NCBI RefSeq assembly: GCF_039543565.1
Contig: NZ_BAABJZ010000006.1
Span: 269,674-333,673, forward strand
DNA: 64,000 nt
Source of the DNA: Ferrimonas pelagia
Lineage (GTDB): Bacteria > Pseudomonadota > Gammaproteobacteria > Enterobacterales > Shewanellaceae
Direction: 5' to 3'
Shown here: positions 63,273 through 64,000 of the stretch, one piece after another
Numbering within the stretch: position 1 is the first letter of the stretch
Layout of the letters: each line of letters opens with the position of its first letter
Notes under the pieces: generated by a model
What the model saw: only the letters and a program-made list of their open reading frames with translations
Told to the model about the DNA's origin: nothing
Database searches by the model: none
Made by a program: the position numbers and the translations under genes

Positions 63273-63647
63273 CTAGTCTATTGACATCATTACATAACTA
63301 ATCCGACAGTCTGTCGAGCCTGGAACAATTCTGATATTCATTCTCTTTTCAGTAGATATAGCAGTCAAAATAAGTGAATATGTTTGTGTGAAATTTGAAT
63401 GCCCTCTTTCTAATGTCAAGTATGCTCCTTCTACAAGTTCACAGTTTAAGTTACCCGATGATTTCGGTGCGCCAAGGTACACATCACCATTTGATACGGG
63501 ATATACACTCGTAATCACTTCAGCGCCGACGCCTACACAGCGAACATCGCTACAGCTGCCAGTCGATGCGAACGCACTCAATGAACAAAAGTCGCAAGCG
63601 CAAATAAATGCGGCATCATTATTTTCAATTTGGTCATATAAATCCAC
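63273..63647 (-). CDS. small cysteine-rich protein, third paralogue, signal disrupted
   Basis: The mature-like part ('VITSVYPVSNGDVYLGAP', Cys in 'NLNCELVEG', 'TQTYSLILTAISTEKRMNIRI', late Cys in 'STDCRISYV') has the same plan as the genes at 62102 and 62440. The annotated frame begins with 25 polar residues containing several Cys, but the neighbouring frame there reads M-M-P-H-L-F-A-L-A-T-F-V, a good signal peptide that would join to 'LSAFAS' after a 1- or 2-base shift. Either the signal is frameshifted in this strain, or there is a sequencing error. Confidence 0.45.
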   Translation of the reverse strand: MDLYDQIENNDAAFICACDFCSLSAFASTGSCSDVRCVGVGAEVITSVYPVSNGDVYLGAPKSSGNLNCELVEGAYLTLERGHSNFTQTYSLILTAISTEKRMNIRIVPGSTDCRISYVMMSID

Positions 63648-63902
63648 TTGAGAACAGATGAAACTTTACCAGTCAATATATACCCCCCGACTCCACAAGA
63701 CCTTTCCTTCGAAGCCTATTATGCAGGATCCAATAGCCGTAAAGTCAAGCTAAAATAACGAACTTCACTCACGAACAATACAATACAATAGAAAACCACT
63801 AACCCATTTTATCAATCTACTTGCGGTCACTTTACTTTAATATTACTCCAAGGATTACTTTAAATACACTCGTCCAGGGCGGGAGCATACTTTGATCACA
63901 AT
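63648..63902. other. AT-rich spacer, nothing seen
   Basis: 255 bp with no supported gene, repeat or terminator. It probably includes the promoter of the small exported genes. Confidence 0.4.
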
Positions 63903-64000
63903 TCACCCAAAGAACACTTTCGCCCTGTAATCGTCATCCCAGCCTGCCCGTTTAAGCTTGTTGCGCTGACTGGGTGAGCCGCAATCACACTGCTTGAGTA
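63903..64000 (-). CDS. partial ORF at the right edge
   Basis: The last 32 codons of a minus-strand frame that continues beyond the window: L-K-Q-C-D-C-G-S-P-S-Q-R-N-K-L-K-R-A-G-W, then D-D-D-Y-R-A-K-V-F-F-G and a stop. The Cys-x-Cys and basic character suggest a small zinc-binding tail. Too short to assign. Confidence 0.3.
   Translation of the reverse strand, partial: LKQCDCGSPSQRNKLKRAGWDDDYRAKVFFG

Overview
The window is a stretch of a gammaproteobacterial chromosome. A conserved housekeeping block (mutY-yggX, trmB-yggL-glutaminase-yggN, yggS-proC-yggT-yggU-DUF4426-rdgB-hemW, pilT-pilU) has the gene order of Shewanella, Ferrimonas and Aeromonas relatives. A respiratory hya [NiFe] hydrogenase operon and the AssT/DsbL/DsbI system fit a facultatively anaerobic, marine Ferrimonas/Shewanella-like organism. 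The genus is inferred; no rRNA or tRNA gene is visible.

Layout. 1-3600: 3' part of an arylsulfate sulfotransferase, an AT-rich outer-membrane porin, and the dedicated disulfide pair dsbL-dsbI, closed by a strong terminator. 3600-4700: debris of mobile elements (IS4-type transposase N-terminus, tyrosine-integrase N-terminus with direct repeats). 4.7-8.0 kb: SWIM/SNF2 helicase. 8.3-17.0 kb: hypF, then an FNR-type and a CRP-type box, a 32-codon leader ORF coupled to hyaA, and hyaA-hyaB-hyaC-hyaD-(degenerate HypF paralogue)-hypC. 17.1-18.4 kb: old-yellow-enzyme family oxidoreductase. 18.4-23.3 kb: a (7-bp)x26 repeat just upstream of a Fur-like promoter driving a porin-like protein, an imelysin lipoprotein and a di-haem lipoprotein, read as an iron-acquisition operon that may phase-vary. 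23.3-29.6 kb: a catabolic segment (broken AraC regulator, 3-hydroxyacyl-CoA dehydrogenase fragment, AMACR-like racemase, DECR-like reductase, nitroreductase) bracketed by two copies of yggX. 29.6-44.5 kb: housekeeping genes and twitching-motility ATPases. 44.8-50.2 kb: TetR-controlled RND efflux pump. An intact IS66-family element (50171-52276, perfect inverted repeats, 8-bp target duplication) sits in the last codons of the pump gene.

52.3-64 kb is AT-rich and accessory. It holds small membrane-protein genes with features of integron cassettes, then a minus-strand operon: small Sec-exported, cysteine-paired proteins (62.1-62.8 kb, with a relative at 63.3 kb), a 102-residue exported protein, a 2436-residue Sec-exported SpvB/FG-GAP/RHS protein with an unrecognised C-terminal domain, and an overlapping membrane protein that looks like its immunity partner. 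This operon is the best candidate for a little-described system in the window.

Working together: the AssT loop cysteines are the expected DsbL/DsbI substrate; HypF, HypC and HyaD mature the HyaAB hydrogenase, with HyaC passing electrons to quinone; YggX and the imelysin operon both concern iron.
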